Shown in pieces: positions 18,201-26,665 of a stretch of 64,000 nucleotides of DNA. This DNA comes from Arcticibacter tournemirensis. GTDB lineage: Bacteria > Bacteroidota > Bacteroidia > Sphingobacteriales > Sphingobacteriaceae. The stretch is taken from assembly GCF_006716645.1 (NCBI RefSeq), contig NZ_VFPL01000001.1:620001-684000 (forward strand), given 5' to 3'. The notes below the pieces were generated by a model. That model made no database searches and was not told the origin of the DNA. It saw only the letters and a list, made by a program, of their open reading frames with translations. The position numbers were made by a program, and so were the translations under genes. Positions within the stretch are counted from its first letter, which is position 1. Each line of letters opens with the position of its first letter.

Positions 18201-18675
18201 AATAGTATACGGCTTTGGCTTTTCAGCTGGTTATAAAAGCTTCGACCTTTCTGCCTTTTTCCAGGGTTTAGCTAACGAATCGTTTTGGATAGATGCTGCT
18301 GGTACCTCACCGTTCAATAATCAAACCCAATTACTGAAGGCTTACGCCGACAGCCACTGGTCTGAGGATTCGCGCGATGTATACGCACTGTGGCCCAGGC
18401 TAAGCCCCAATCTCAATAACAATAATAATCAAACCAGTACCTGGTTTATGCGCGACGGTTCATTCTTACGTTTGAAGCAGGTGGAAATTGGTTACAAAAT
18501 TCCTCAAAGTATTCAAAAAAGGCTTCATGCCTCAGGTTTTCGACTCTATGTAAATGCCAGTAACCTGGTCAATATCAGCAAATTCAAGTTGTGGGACGTT
18601 GAAATGGGTGGAGACGGGCTCGGTTATCCTATTCAGCGTGTATTTAATATAGGTTTAAACATATCATTGAAGTAA
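15247..18675 (+). CDS. SusC/RagA TonB-dependent receptor with STN signalling domain
   Basis: A 1142-aa outer-membrane importer. An extended signal sequence (to about residue 45) typical of Sphingobacteriaceae SusC proteins is followed by an STN/secretin-N domain (about 50-115; LRRTSLEDVLKEIKVQTGYNILYNP). Next come a carboxypeptidase-regulatory-like domain (about 135-205), a TonB-box-like stretch (LEEVVVVAFGTQKRTD), the plug (AGRAAGMIAFQRSGEPG, FIRGVTTFG, SFSIMKDATSTALYGARGANGVILVTTK) and the 22-strand barrel. The STN domain is the hallmark of receptors that report ligand binding to a FecR anti-sigma factor, in agreement with the genes upstream. It heads an operon with susD (13-bp gap) and two surface lipoproteins. 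Confidence 0.95.
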   Translation: MYKTSTAFRGLIALCVIPKFIKIMKLTAILLIASLVQVSAASFGQRVSLSLRRTSLEDVLKEIKVQTGYNILYNPVVLRNTKPVTVKLGDAPIEYALEKCFEGQPVSYTIEQKTIIVKNKPADAANKIVRAEVPKITITGTIRDSVGTLPGVSIVIKDTKLGTKSDENGRFVLDVPNENVVLVFSMVGYLKQEVPVRGREVFNIMLKPDTKGLEEVVVVAFGTQKRTDMIGSVTSVKVSDLKIPSSNLTNALAGRAAGMIAFQRSGEPGRDNADFFIRGVTTFGYKNTPLILIDGMELTTTDLARLQPDDISSFSIMKDATSTALYGARGANGVILVTTKQGAVGKAQISLRLENSVSASVKDIELADPITYMLQSNEAILTRNPLGTTLYSDEKIANTAAGVNPIVYPANDWRKLMFKDYAVNQRVNLNVSGGGDVARYFVSGSLNKDNGLLKVDHRNNFNNNIDLKSYSLRSNITVNLTKSTEMIVRLSGNFDDYTGPMDGGAEMYRKVMRSNPVLFPMFYPVDAAHSYVKHIMYGNFEEGGYTNPYADMTRGYMDYSRSLMLAQLEAKQDLSVLTKGLSLRVMMNTNRASYFDVKREYNPYFYSLAGYDPSANTYFLKNINENTATEYLGYREGGKTLNSTFYMESMLNYNAQFKKHGVSGLLVYMMQNNINANAGDLQQSLPFRNLGLSGRATYNFDSRYYLEYNFGYNGSERFAEKNRFGFFPSVGIAWSVSNEKFFDKVRPVINNLRLRATYGVVGNDAIGSPSDRFFYLSNVDMNAGARYAVFGNGQGASFGLNGVNISRYANSDITWEKSTKTNLALELGLLNKLKVNADFYSEQRKNILMRREAIPVTMGLTADVRSNVGEASGKGMDISADYQQSISRDFWFSAMGNFTYAKSKYKVYEEPVYDEKYRSRIGHPIFQEYGYIAERLFVDDAEAANSPRQNFGAYGGGDIKYTDVNRDGQITEADRVPIGNPRLPEIVYGFGFSAGYKSFDLSAFFQGLANESFWIDAAGTSPFNNQTQLLKAYADSHWSEDSRDVYALWPRLSPNLNNNNNQTSTWFMRDGSFLRLKQVEIGYKIPQSIQKRLHASGFRLYVNASNLVNISKFKLWDVEMGGDGLGYPIQRVFNIGLNISLK

Positions 18676-18688
18676 ATCAAAGTAGATT

Positions 18689-20575
18689 ATGAGAAAATAT
18701 CTTATATACGGGGGCTTTTTATTGGCATTTCTCGCCGTGCTCAGCTCCTGCAAGAAATTTTTAGATGTTGTTCCTGATAATGTAGCTACCATCGATAATG
18801 CCTTTACCATGCGTTCTCAGGCTATGAAATTTTTATTTACCTGCTATTCATTTATGCCCAGGACAGGCCAGCTGACGGACGACCCAGCTATGGTGGGTGG
18901 CGATGAGCTGTGGGAGATTCCAGAGCGGGCTGCTTACCTTGATTTAGCTAAGGGTTTTCAGAGCAAAGTAGGGCCTTTGGGCGACCGATGGACTTCCATG
19001 TACCAGGCGATCAGGGACTGCAATATTTTTCTGGAAAACATTGACAGGGTGCCTGATATGCAGGAAGTGGAAAGAGCTCGCTGGATTGGAGAGGTGAAGT
19101 TCCTTAAGGCGTTTTATCATTTCAGTTTAGTGAGGATGTATGGTCCGGTTCCTCTGATCAGGACGAACCTTCCGATCTCGGCAGATGTAAACCAGGTAAA
19201 AGTAATGCGTGACCCGGTGGATTCGTGCTTTAATTATATTGTACAACTTTTGGACGAAGCCATTCCGGGACTTCCAACAACGATAATTAGTCCCGGCACC
19301 GAAGCTGGCCGCATTACCCAGCCAATTGCGATGGCCTTAAAAGCCAGGGTACTTGTTACCGCGGCAAGCCCGTTGTTTAACGGTAACACCGATCAGGTTG
19401 GATTGAATAACCCTGACGGAGAGCCACTTTTTAACCAAACGTACTCCAAAGAGAAATGGGAAATTGCGGCTGATGCATGTAAAAAGGCCATAGATATGTG
19501 TGAATCACAGGGGATGAAACTGTATGTTTATAATCCCGCTTTTCAGCAATATGTGCTTACCGATACCATCGAAACACAGCTGAGTATAAGAAACAGTGTT
19601 ACAGAAAAGTGGAACAGTGAAATCATCTGGGCTAATACCCAATCCAATACAGCTGACCTGCAACGATTGATCTCTACCTGGTGGGATCCCCGCTACCTTG
19701 ACGGCGTTGTAACCAGAGGGGAATTATCGCCACCATTGAAAATTGCGGAAATGTTCTATTCGGATCATGGGGTCCCTATTAACGAAGACAAAACTTGGGA
19801 TTACACCGGAAGATATGCTTTAAGAAAAGCAGGAAAAGACGACAGACTATATATCCGAAATGGCTATACCACAGTGGGACTGCATTTTGACAGAGAGCCG
19901 AGATTCTATGCTGACCTTGGTTTTGACGGTGGTATTTATTACGGACAGGGACATTATGACGATAAAGACGATATGAATCTGTTCTACCTGGAAGGAAAAT
20001 TTAAACAGAGAAATGGAAAAGGAAAATATGGCTTCAATACCGTCACGGGCTATTACATTAAAAAACTGATCCATTTTCAGAATGTAGTGAATTCTTCAAG
20101 CGATTACTCTGTTGTTGATTATCCGTATCCGCTAATGCGTTTGTCTGATCTGTATCTCTTGTATTCGGAAGCACTGAATGAAGCACAGGGCCCCGGTCCG
20201 GAAGTATATAAATATATTGATCTTGTCAGAAAGCGCGCTGGGTTGGGCACCGTAACCTCATCATGGACTAATTATTCTACAAATCCCGCAAAATTTACAA
20301 ATCAGGACGGGATGCGCGCGATCATTCATCAGGAAAGGTTGATAGAGCTGGCTTTTGAGTCGCAACGTTTCTGGGACCTGCGTCGTTGGAAAGAATCAGC
20401 CAGAGAATTGAATAATCCAATCAAGGGCTGGGACCTTTCGCAAACAACTGCCGCTTCTTTTTACCGGACAACTGTACTGTTTAATCAAACCTTTGGAACA
20501 AAGGACTATTTCTGGCCTATTGCTGACAATAATATCACCACCAACAGAAACCTGGTGCAAAACCTGGGCTGGTAA
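18689..20575 (+). CDS. SusD/RagB-type glycan-binding lipoprotein
   Basis: A 628-aa surface lipoprotein (lipobox LSSCKKFLDVVPDN) that forms the lid of the SusC channel and captures the substrate. The SusD_like N-terminal region with TPR-type helices (WTSMYQAIRDCNIFLENID, AEVKFLKAFYHF-type) and the C-terminal SusD domain (YPLMRLSDLYLLYSEALNEAQG, IIHQERLIELAFESQRFWDLRRWK) are intact. It is coupled to susC by a 13-bp gap. At 628 aa it is of the larger SusD class. Confidence 0.95.
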   Translation: MRKYLIYGGFLLAFLAVLSSCKKFLDVVPDNVATIDNAFTMRSQAMKFLFTCYSFMPRTGQLTDDPAMVGGDELWEIPERAAYLDLAKGFQSKVGPLGDRWTSMYQAIRDCNIFLENIDRVPDMQEVERARWIGEVKFLKAFYHFSLVRMYGPVPLIRTNLPISADVNQVKVMRDPVDSCFNYIVQLLDEAIPGLPTTIISPGTEAGRITQPIAMALKARVLVTAASPLFNGNTDQVGLNNPDGEPLFNQTYSKEKWEIAADACKKAIDMCESQGMKLYVYNPAFQQYVLTDTIETQLSIRNSVTEKWNSEIIWANTQSNTADLQRLISTWWDPRYLDGVVTRGELSPPLKIAEMFYSDHGVPINEDKTWDYTGRYALRKAGKDDRLYIRNGYTTVGLHFDREPRFYADLGFDGGIYYGQGHYDDKDDMNLFYLEGKFKQRNGKGKYGFNTVTGYYIKKLIHFQNVVNSSSDYSVVDYPYPLMRLSDLYLLYSEALNEAQGPGPEVYKYIDLVRKRAGLGTVTSSWTNYSTNPAKFTNQDGMRAIIHQERLIELAFESQRFWDLRRWKESARELNNPIKGWDLSQTTAASFYRTTVLFNQTFGTKDYFWPIADNNITTNRNLVQNLGW

Positions 20576-20612
20576 GCATCTGAAGAATTGATTATTAAAT
20601 TAAAACAAAGAA

Positions 20613-21812
20613 ATGAAAAGAATATATTTTATCGGAGGACTGTTGATTGTTTTTTTCTGGTTGGGGTGTTCAAAAGAAGGAAGACTTGACTTCATAGATG
20701 AGGATTTACCTGCTCCCTTGAACGTCAGTAATGTAAAGGTTTCTCCAACGCCGGGAGGAGCTGTACTTACATATAAGCTTCCGTCAGACCCGAACCTTTC
20801 TTATATAAAGGCTGTCTATGAAATTCAGCCAGGGGTATTCAGAGAAGCTAAATCATCACGATACACGGATACACTCCGGCTGGTAGGGTTTGGCGACACA
20901 TTAAAACATGCGGTGAAAGTATTCAGCGTAGGGAAGAATGAGAAAGTCTCGGAACCTATATCGGTCGATGTCATCCCCAGGACACCCGCTGTCAGATCTG
21001 TGTTTGCTACTGCAGATTTTTCTTCAACTTTCGGAGGAGTAAGTGTTTCCTTTAAGAATCCGGATAAGGCAGAACTGTCAATTGTAGTAATGAGGGATTC
21101 AACTGGCAATAATACATGGACAAAGGTGGCCACTTTTTATACTGCTGCCGTGTCCGGGAACTTTGCTGCACGAGGTCTCGAATCTGAACCACAGAAGTTT
21201 GCCATGTTTGTCCGCGACCGCTGGAACAATAGATCGGATACGCTTTTCAAAACACTTACCCCTAAGTTCGAGGTGGAGATCCCAAAAACAACCTGGAGTG
21301 CCCTGGTGCTGCCAACAGACCAAACGGCGCTTGCCGAACCTGGGTTTGTTTTGAGTAATTTGTGGAATAAGGTAATCGGAATTCCGGGTACCGGTGCAAA
21401 TTACGCCTCATCGAATAGCTCTACACTTCCTCAATGGTTTACGATTGACTTGGGTAAGAAAGTGCTGATGAGCAGATTTAAAATGTTTATGGACGCTGCC
21501 GACGGCCATTGTTATGTAGGCTCTGGCGTGAAAAGGTTTGAACTATGGGGTTCAAATTCTCCGGACACAGACGGTGGATGGACTCAATGGCAGCTGCTTG
21601 GAACATTTGAAACGTTTAAACCTTCTGGTTTACCCTTAGGTCAGGCAACCGCTGAAGATACGAATTACGCTTCGATCCTTGGCTGTGATTATGGGTTTGA
21701 TAATCAGCCGCCTGCGGTACGGTACCTTCGGTGGAAAACGCTCGAAACCTATGCCAGCCCAGGACAGGTTGTTATAGCAGAAATCTCACTTTGGGGCCAG
21801 GTTGAACCCTAG
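20613..21812 (+). CDS. Surface glycan-binding lipoprotein, DUF4959/DUF5126/DUF5000 type
   Basis: A 399-aa lipoprotein (lipobox WLGCSKEG). The order is an N-terminal fibronectin-like DUF4959 (about 30-130, PAPLNVSNVKVSPTPGGAVLTYKLP), a middle DUF5126-like domain (about 130-225), and a C-terminal DUF5000 domain resembling F5/8 type C (discoidin) carbohydrate modules (about 250-399, PQWFTIDLGKKVLMSRFKMF, RYLRWKTLE). These proteins accompany SusCD pairs and are taken as auxiliary surface glycan-binding proteins. It is third in the susC operon. Confidence 0.85.
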   Translation: MKRIYFIGGLLIVFFWLGCSKEGRLDFIDEDLPAPLNVSNVKVSPTPGGAVLTYKLPSDPNLSYIKAVYEIQPGVFREAKSSRYTDTLRLVGFGDTLKHAVKVFSVGKNEKVSEPISVDVIPRTPAVRSVFATADFSSTFGGVSVSFKNPDKAELSIVVMRDSTGNNTWTKVATFYTAAVSGNFAARGLESEPQKFAMFVRDRWNNRSDTLFKTLTPKFEVEIPKTTWSALVLPTDQTALAEPGFVLSNLWNKVIGIPGTGANYASSNSSTLPQWFTIDLGKKVLMSRFKMFMDAADGHCYVGSGVKRFELWGSNSPDTDGGWTQWQLLGTFETFKPSGLPLGQATAEDTNYASILGCDYGFDNQPPAVRYLRWKTLETYASPGQVVIAEISLWGQVEP

Positions 21813-21849
21813 TTACCTTACTAATGATCAGTGTAAATTTTATTATATT

Positions 21850-22968
21850 ATGAAGAAGATATTCAGTAATACTATGATGATCGTGGTACTGTTCCTGGCA
21901 TTTTGTGCTCTCCCGGGCTGTACAAAAATGGACAGTACTTATAAAGAGTTTGTTGTTCCGGGCGGCTTAACCTATGCGGGTAAAGCGAATTCGCCGAAAG
22001 TATACCCGGGATTCAATAGAGTAAAGATTGCCTGGGTGAGGGGCTCGGACCCTGATGTGATAAGCGCCCGGGTGTTTTGGAATAACTTTAGAGATTCGAC
22101 AGTGGTGTCAATCCCCCCCACAGGGGATACTATCAGTGTCATTATTGATAATCTGCAGGAGAAAAGTTATTCGTTTGTAATCCGCACCTATGATAAAAAG
22201 GGCAATTCATCCATTCCAGTCGAAGCAATTGGTGGTTCTTACGGCGAGAAATACCAGTCGCAGTTGTTAACCCGGCCAGTGAACTCTACGCTAAGCGATA
22301 CTAAAGGCAAGATTACCATTCAGTGGGGCGCTGCAGATATTTCTAATGGTGCATTCGCCTCGGAAGTTAAATACACCGATGTTAACGGAGACATCAGGTA
22401 TCAAATGTTTCCTACAGATCTTCCGACTTCTGAAATTACTGGCCTTAAACCCAATACGGGCTACCAGTACAGGACCATGTTTAAGCCTGATTCGCTAAGT
22501 ATCGATAGTTTTTATACAGCATATTCAGAGGCCGGATTCTTTAACTTTGATAAAAAAGACTGGCGAGTGATCAGTTATTCAGATCAATATTCAGATGGAG
22601 ATAATGCTGCTGCTAACATTATTGATGGCACTGATGGGACGCGCTGGCATACGAATGGCTCTGCGTATCCGCACTATGCTACGATAGATATGGGGGCTGT
22701 ACGTACAATTTCGCAGTTTGGTGTGTGGAGAACGCTTTTTGATACACCTAATGGTGATGACCGGGCGCCCACCCGTATTGAGTTTTTAATTAGCATGGAC
22801 AATCAAAACTGGACAAGCCTTGGAGAATATGCTTTTAATAATTCAATTAACGGAGAGCAGGTGTTTCCAATATCCGGATCTCCTAAAGGCAGGTATTTTA
22901 AATTTGTGGGACTTAGGGGAAATAATCATTTCATGACGCTCGGAGAGATTAGTGCATACGGTTTTTAA
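21850..22968 (+). CDS. Surface lipoprotein with DUF4998 and F5/8 type C domains
   Basis: A 372-aa lipoprotein. The ATG at 21850 (MKKIFSNTMMIVVLFLAFCALPGCTKMD) gives a proper lipobox, unlike an upstream start at 21802. The N-terminal half fits DUF4998 (YAGKANSPKVYPGFNRVKIAW...). The C-terminal part from about residue 230 is a discoidin-like F5/8 type C module (NIIDGTDGTRWHTNG, HYATIDMGAVRTISQFGVWR, RYFKFVGLRGNNHFMTLGEI) for sugar binding. It is the last gene of the susC operon, followed by a strong terminator. No glycoside hydrolase follows. Confidence 0.85.
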   Translation: MKKIFSNTMMIVVLFLAFCALPGCTKMDSTYKEFVVPGGLTYAGKANSPKVYPGFNRVKIAWVRGSDPDVISARVFWNNFRDSTVVSIPPTGDTISVIIDNLQEKSYSFVIRTYDKKGNSSIPVEAIGGSYGEKYQSQLLTRPVNSTLSDTKGKITIQWGAADISNGAFASEVKYTDVNGDIRYQMFPTDLPTSEITGLKPNTGYQYRTMFKPDSLSIDSFYTAYSEAGFFNFDKKDWRVISYSDQYSDGDNAAANIIDGTDGTRWHTNGSAYPHYATIDMGAVRTISQFGVWRTLFDTPNGDDRAPTRIEFLISMDNQNWTSLGEYAFNNSINGEQVFPISGSPKGRYFKFVGLRGNNHFMTLGEISAYGF

Positions 22969-22991
22969 GTTTAGTTTTTACATTTTGAATA

Positions 22992-23035
22992 GCACAAAAA
23001 CACCAGAGCGTTATCTCCCTCTGGTGTTTTTGTGC
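22992..23035 (+). terminator. Terminator of the susC operon
   Basis: A perfect 17-bp stem, GCACAAAAACACCAGAG (22992-23008) with its complement at 23019-23035, loop 10 nt, with a T-run inside the 3' arm. It closes the transcript 24 bp after the last gene. Confidence 0.85.
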
Positions 23036-23188
23036 TTAACTCTATAGTATATCTCATTTTATGCTTCTGCCTTGAATCAGCGGGTAGATTTTTTTAAAGA
23101 AATTAATCTATAAATTCTATAGACTAATAAATTTAATATAAATTTACACCCTGCAAATTTTCAAAATCCACAAACGGAAGTAGAAACA

Positions 23189-24451
23189 ATGAGTGAGATA
23201 CATCTTAATGGCGAAATACGTGGCGACCAGGGATTCAAAATACTGGTTGTAGGTAAGTGTGCTGAAGCCGCAAAAGCCATTTTATCTTTGAGAAAGAACA
23301 GAGAGGTCAGGGCTGATATATTACATCAGCAGGGAGACGGGTCCGTTCCGGGTTTTGATGAAGGATTAAATGGCGTTGATGCGTTAAAAGAAGATCTCAC
23401 GCCCGAGCTGATCGGCCGGTATGATCTGATCCTGATTAAGAGCCCGGGTACTGCTTTCACAAGAGATATTATAAGGCTTGCTAAAGAAAAAGATGTTTGG
23501 GTATCTGTTGTTGGGGAAGATGCTATAGCGCCAAAGGCGCAAAGTATTATTTCCGGAGAGAGGTATTGGAGAAAAGTAGCAAAGAGATGTCTTTTTGCAC
23601 TTGCCTTTGTACTTACAGGACATGTCATTTCTTCTTATTATCCTTTACACGATTTGTTAAGTGCAGGTAAGTCGTTAGGCGAAAGCCTGAATCTGGATGC
23701 TGCATTCGGCTGGATGCTTCTGGCGGGTTTTTTGGCGCAGATAGTTGATGGTGCTCTTGGAATGGGATATGGTGTAATTTCTACTACTATGCTTCTTTCC
23801 ACCGGCCTTAATCCTGCTGCAATCAGCGGAAGTATCCATACCGCAGAAATGTTTTCGAGTGGTGCTTCGGGCTTTAGTCATTACAGATTTGGTAATATCA
23901 ACAAGAAGTTGTTTAAAACGCTGTTATTACCCGGAGTTTTGGGCGCGGTTGGCGGTGCATTGCTGCTTTCTTATCTGGGGGAAGAATATGGTAACTGGCT
24001 GCGACCGGTATTATCGCTTTACACTCTTCTGCTCGGTACCCGCATTCTCATAAATGCTTTTAAGAAAAAGAATGAATCAAGAAAGGTAAAGCATGCGGGC
24101 TGGTTAGCCGGAGCGGGTGGTTTTCTGGATTCCTTTGGCGGGGGTGGATGGGGCCCCCTGGTAACCAGTACACTCATTGCAAAAGGGAAAACACCGAGAT
24201 ATATTATTGGCACCGTGAGCTTAACGGAATTTTTTGTTACCCTGGGCAGTGCTTTAACCTTTTTTGTTATTCTGGGCACGAGTCATATTGAAACGATAGC
24301 AGGATTGATTATCGGGGGACTTATTGCGGCTCCTATAGCTGCCCGGCTCACAGGTAAACTGAATACGAAATCGATGTTTATCGGCGTAGGCGTACTGGTA
24401 ATAGCGACTAGTTTGCGCACTATTATCAAGACAATCAGTAACTTACTGTAG
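23189..24451 (+). CDS. TSUP-family transporter with N-terminal Rossmann-like domain
   Basis: A 420-aa protein. Residues 15-130 form a soluble Rossmann-like domain resembling the NAD-binding half of siroheme synthase (FKILVVGKCAEAAKAILSLRKN, DIIRLAKEKDVWVSVVGED). From about 130 on come seven to eight membrane helices of the TauE/SafE (TSUP) family, with both repeats (GFLAQIVDGALGMGYGVISTTMLL and GAGGFLDSFGGGGWGPLVTSTLI) intact. TSUP proteins move sulfite, sulfonates or related anions. The soluble domain lacks an evident GxGxxG, so it may be non-catalytic. The gene stands alone after the susC operon terminator. Confidence 0.85.
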   Translation: MSEIHLNGEIRGDQGFKILVVGKCAEAAKAILSLRKNREVRADILHQQGDGSVPGFDEGLNGVDALKEDLTPELIGRYDLILIKSPGTAFTRDIIRLAKEKDVWVSVVGEDAIAPKAQSIISGERYWRKVAKRCLFALAFVLTGHVISSYYPLHDLLSAGKSLGESLNLDAAFGWMLLAGFLAQIVDGALGMGYGVISTTMLLSTGLNPAAISGSIHTAEMFSSGASGFSHYRFGNINKKLFKTLLLPGVLGAVGGALLLSYLGEEYGNWLRPVLSLYTLLLGTRILINAFKKKNESRKVKHAGWLAGAGGFLDSFGGGGWGPLVTSTLIAKGKTPRYIIGTVSLTEFFVTLGSALTFFVILGTSHIETIAGLIIGGLIAAPIAARLTGKLNTKSMFIGVGVLVIATSLRTIIKTISNLL

Positions 24452-24524
24452 GCGGTTTCTTCTCTCACTTAAACCTATATGATGGTCTTGTCGTTTTGCT
24501 GCCCAACCCATACATTTGAGCAAA

Positions 24525-25556
24525 ATGAGCAACCAAAGGATAACCATTTATGACATTGCTAAAGAGTTAGGAATATCAGCAAGTTATATATCAAAAGCTC
24601 TTAATGGTAAGCCGGGTGTCAGCAAACAGGTACGCGAACTTGTTTTGCAAACAGCTGCAAAGATGAACTATAAGAATAATATCTATGCGGCTAATCTGCG
24701 CCATGGGCACTCACGAACGATAGGTGTTATAATCCCTCATATCAACCAGAGTTTTTTTTCGGATGCTATTGCGGGGATTGAACTGGCATGCTCGGAGAAT
24801 AACCATAACCTGATAATATGCCAGTCTCACGATTTATCTGAACTGGAAGCCCGGGCCATAGAATCTTTAATTCGTTATAATGTTGATTGTATCCTGATCT
24901 CTGTTTCTGCAGAAACGGAATCACCTGCCTTGCTTGAGCAGATTATCAGTCATAATATCCGGCTGATCCAGTTTGACAGGGTGATCGAATCAGTTGATAG
25001 TTATAAAGTTCTTAATGATAACCGCGAAATCTCTTATAACGCGGCAGTATGCCTGATAAAAGAGAAATTCAGTAAAATCGCTTTCATCGGAGGCCCTCCT
25101 GCTGTAAACGTTTTCCGGGACAGGAAGGAGGGATATTTAAAAGCCATGAAGGACTTCTCTTTAAATGTACCTCCAAACTTTATCGTCGAAGGAAGATTAG
25201 GCAAGGAAAAGGCCTGTGAAACGGCAATCCAGTTGTTAAGTCTTAGTGATCCCCCGGATGCTTTTTTTACAGTATCTGACCATCAGGCGCTCGGTGTGGC
25301 TATGGCTCTCAAAAAGTTAAATATAGATAAAAACAAAGTGGGGCTGTTCGGATTTGCGAATGAAAGTTTTGGAGAGCTTTTAAGTCCTTCGCTTTCTTCA
25401 GTTGATCAGAAAAGCACCGCCATGGGATATGAAGCCGCCATGCTTTACTTTAGTGAGATGCTCAATGGTAAGGAGCTTGTTAAAGCCAGCAAAACAAAGA
25501 TTATCGAAAGCGAACTAGTTATCCGGGAGAGCTCTAAAAGGATGCATCAGGCATAA
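24525..25556 (+). CDS. LacI-family transcriptional repressor
   Basis: A 343-aa regulator. ATG at 24525 is preferred to a TTG at 24516. The N-terminal helix-turn-helix (ITIYDIAKELGISASYISKALNGKPGVSKQVRE) and hinge (AANLRHGHSRTIGVIIP) precede a periplasmic-binding-protein-like effector domain (about 60-340). It is convergent with the dehydrogenase / aldo-keto reductase / FucP operon, whose promoter has a 20-bp palindrome with a central CG as LacI-family operators do; it is the obvious candidate repressor. The effector is probably the sugar or an intermediate of that pathway. Confidence 0.92.
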   Translation: MSNQRITIYDIAKELGISASYISKALNGKPGVSKQVRELVLQTAAKMNYKNNIYAANLRHGHSRTIGVIIPHINQSFFSDAIAGIELACSENNHNLIICQSHDLSELEARAIESLIRYNVDCILISVSAETESPALLEQIISHNIRLIQFDRVIESVDSYKVLNDNREISYNAAVCLIKEKFSKIAFIGGPPAVNVFRDRKEGYLKAMKDFSLNVPPNFIVEGRLGKEKACETAIQLLSLSDPPDAFFTVSDHQALGVAMALKKLNIDKNKVGLFGFANESFGELLSPSLSSVDQKSTAMGYEAAMLYFSEMLNGKELVKASKTKIIESELVIRESSKRMHQA

Positions 25557-25576
25557 TCCAGAAGATGCATCCTTTT
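25536..25576 (+). terminator. Terminator between the lacI-type gene and the dehydrogenase operon
   Basis: AAAAGGATGCATC (25536-25548) pairs perfectly with 25564-25576 and is followed by a T-run on the plus strand. It overlaps the stop codon of the regulator and may serve both convergent transcripts. Confidence 0.75.
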
Positions 25577-25595
25577 TAAATTTGCTTTTTTAATT

Positions 25596-26609
25596 CTAAA
25601 GTTCCACTATGGCCTTTATTACACCTGTTGCGGGATTGAGCCAGCTTTCAAACTGTTCTTTAACGCTGTCAAAATTAACCCTGTGCGTGATGTAGGTTTT
25701 TGGATCCACAAGGCCTTGTTTCATGGAGGAGATGACATGTTCGAAGTCTTCCCGCGTGGCGTTGCGGCTGCTCATTAATGTTCCTTCTCTTTTATGAAAT
25801 TCGGGATGGCTGAACGAAATTTCACCTTTTTGCAAACCGATGAGTACAAAACGGGCGCCATGGGCCATGTATTGAAAAGCATTATTAATTGCCTTCTGAC
25901 TACCAGTAGCATCAATCACTACAGTAGGCATGTCGCCGTTTGTAATTTCCCACAGTTGCTCAGTAACGTTGGGAGAAAGGGCGTTAACGGTATGCTCCAC
26001 TTTCAATCGGTCCTTACAGAACTGGAGGCGTTCGTTGTTGATATCGAGGGCGATCACATTACCGCCTGAAATACGTGCGAATTCCATTGTTCCCAGTCCT
26101 ATCGGTCCCGCGCCAATCACTAGAACAAACTCACCTTTCTGCACGCCTGCCCTGCGAACTCCATGCGCACCGATAGCCAGAGGCTCAACTAAAGCAAGCT
26201 CATCAAAAGTTAGTCCTTCTCCATGAAGCAAAGATGCAGAAGGTACAGACAGGTATTCGGCCATGCCTCCGTCAACGTGTACTCCACAAACGTTTATATC
26301 CGTACAGCAGTTAGGTTTGCCGTTCCTGCAGGCCACGCATTTACCGCAATTAAAATACGGTATAAAGCTAACGCGTTCTCCTGTTTCAAACCCTTCGGCT
26401 GCGTCAGCCTCGACGAGTTCGCCTGCAAGTTCATGACCAAGAATCCGCGGATAGCTAAAAAACGGCTGTGTTCCCTCGAATGCATGGAGATCAGTTCCGC
26501 ATATCCCTATCCTTTTGATTTTTATTATTGCTTTTCCCTCCTCCAGAACCGGCTTGTCTTTCTCACAATAATCAAACTGTCCTGGTGTTGTACAAACTAA
26601 AGCTTTCAT
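25596..26609 (-). CDS. Zinc-dependent alcohol/sugar dehydrogenase (MDR family)
   Basis: A 337-aa medium-chain dehydrogenase. The catalytic zinc ligands are visible (ICGTDLHAFEG Cys, GHELAGE His-Glu), as are the four structural-zinc cysteines (FNCGKCVACRNGKPNCC) and the NAD loop (VLVIGAGPIGLGTMEFA). It resembles the sorbitol/threonine dehydrogenase branch, which oxidises polyols or sugar acids. It is the third gene of the operon with a FucP-type symporter and a D-threo-aldose-dehydrogenase-like aldo-keto reductase. It may oxidise a later intermediate such as 2-keto-3-deoxy-L-fuconate; that substrate is inferred from context only. Confidence 0.85.
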   Translation of the reverse strand: MKALVCTTPGQFDYCEKDKPVLEEGKAIIKIKRIGICGTDLHAFEGTQPFFSYPRILGHELAGELVEADAAEGFETGERVSFIPYFNCGKCVACRNGKPNCCTDINVCGVHVDGGMAEYLSVPSASLLHGEGLTFDELALVEPLAIGAHGVRRAGVQKGEFVLVIGAGPIGLGTMEFARISGGNVIALDINNERLQFCKDRLKVEHTVNALSPNVTEQLWEITNGDMPTVVIDATGSQKAINNAFQYMAHGARFVLIGLQKGEISFSHPEFHKREGTLMSSRNATREDFEHVISSMKQGLVDPKTYITHRVNFDSVKEQFESWLNPATGVIKAIVEL

Positions 26610-26665
26610 GTATATATTCTTAAAATATTTTATCGATGTTCCAGTGCAGGCATCAATTTATATGT

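Noticed and set aside
22100-22130. A further C-run (CCCCCCC) as a fourth ECF promoter
   Set aside because: It lies inside a coding region and no CGTCTTTA box follows at 16 nt.
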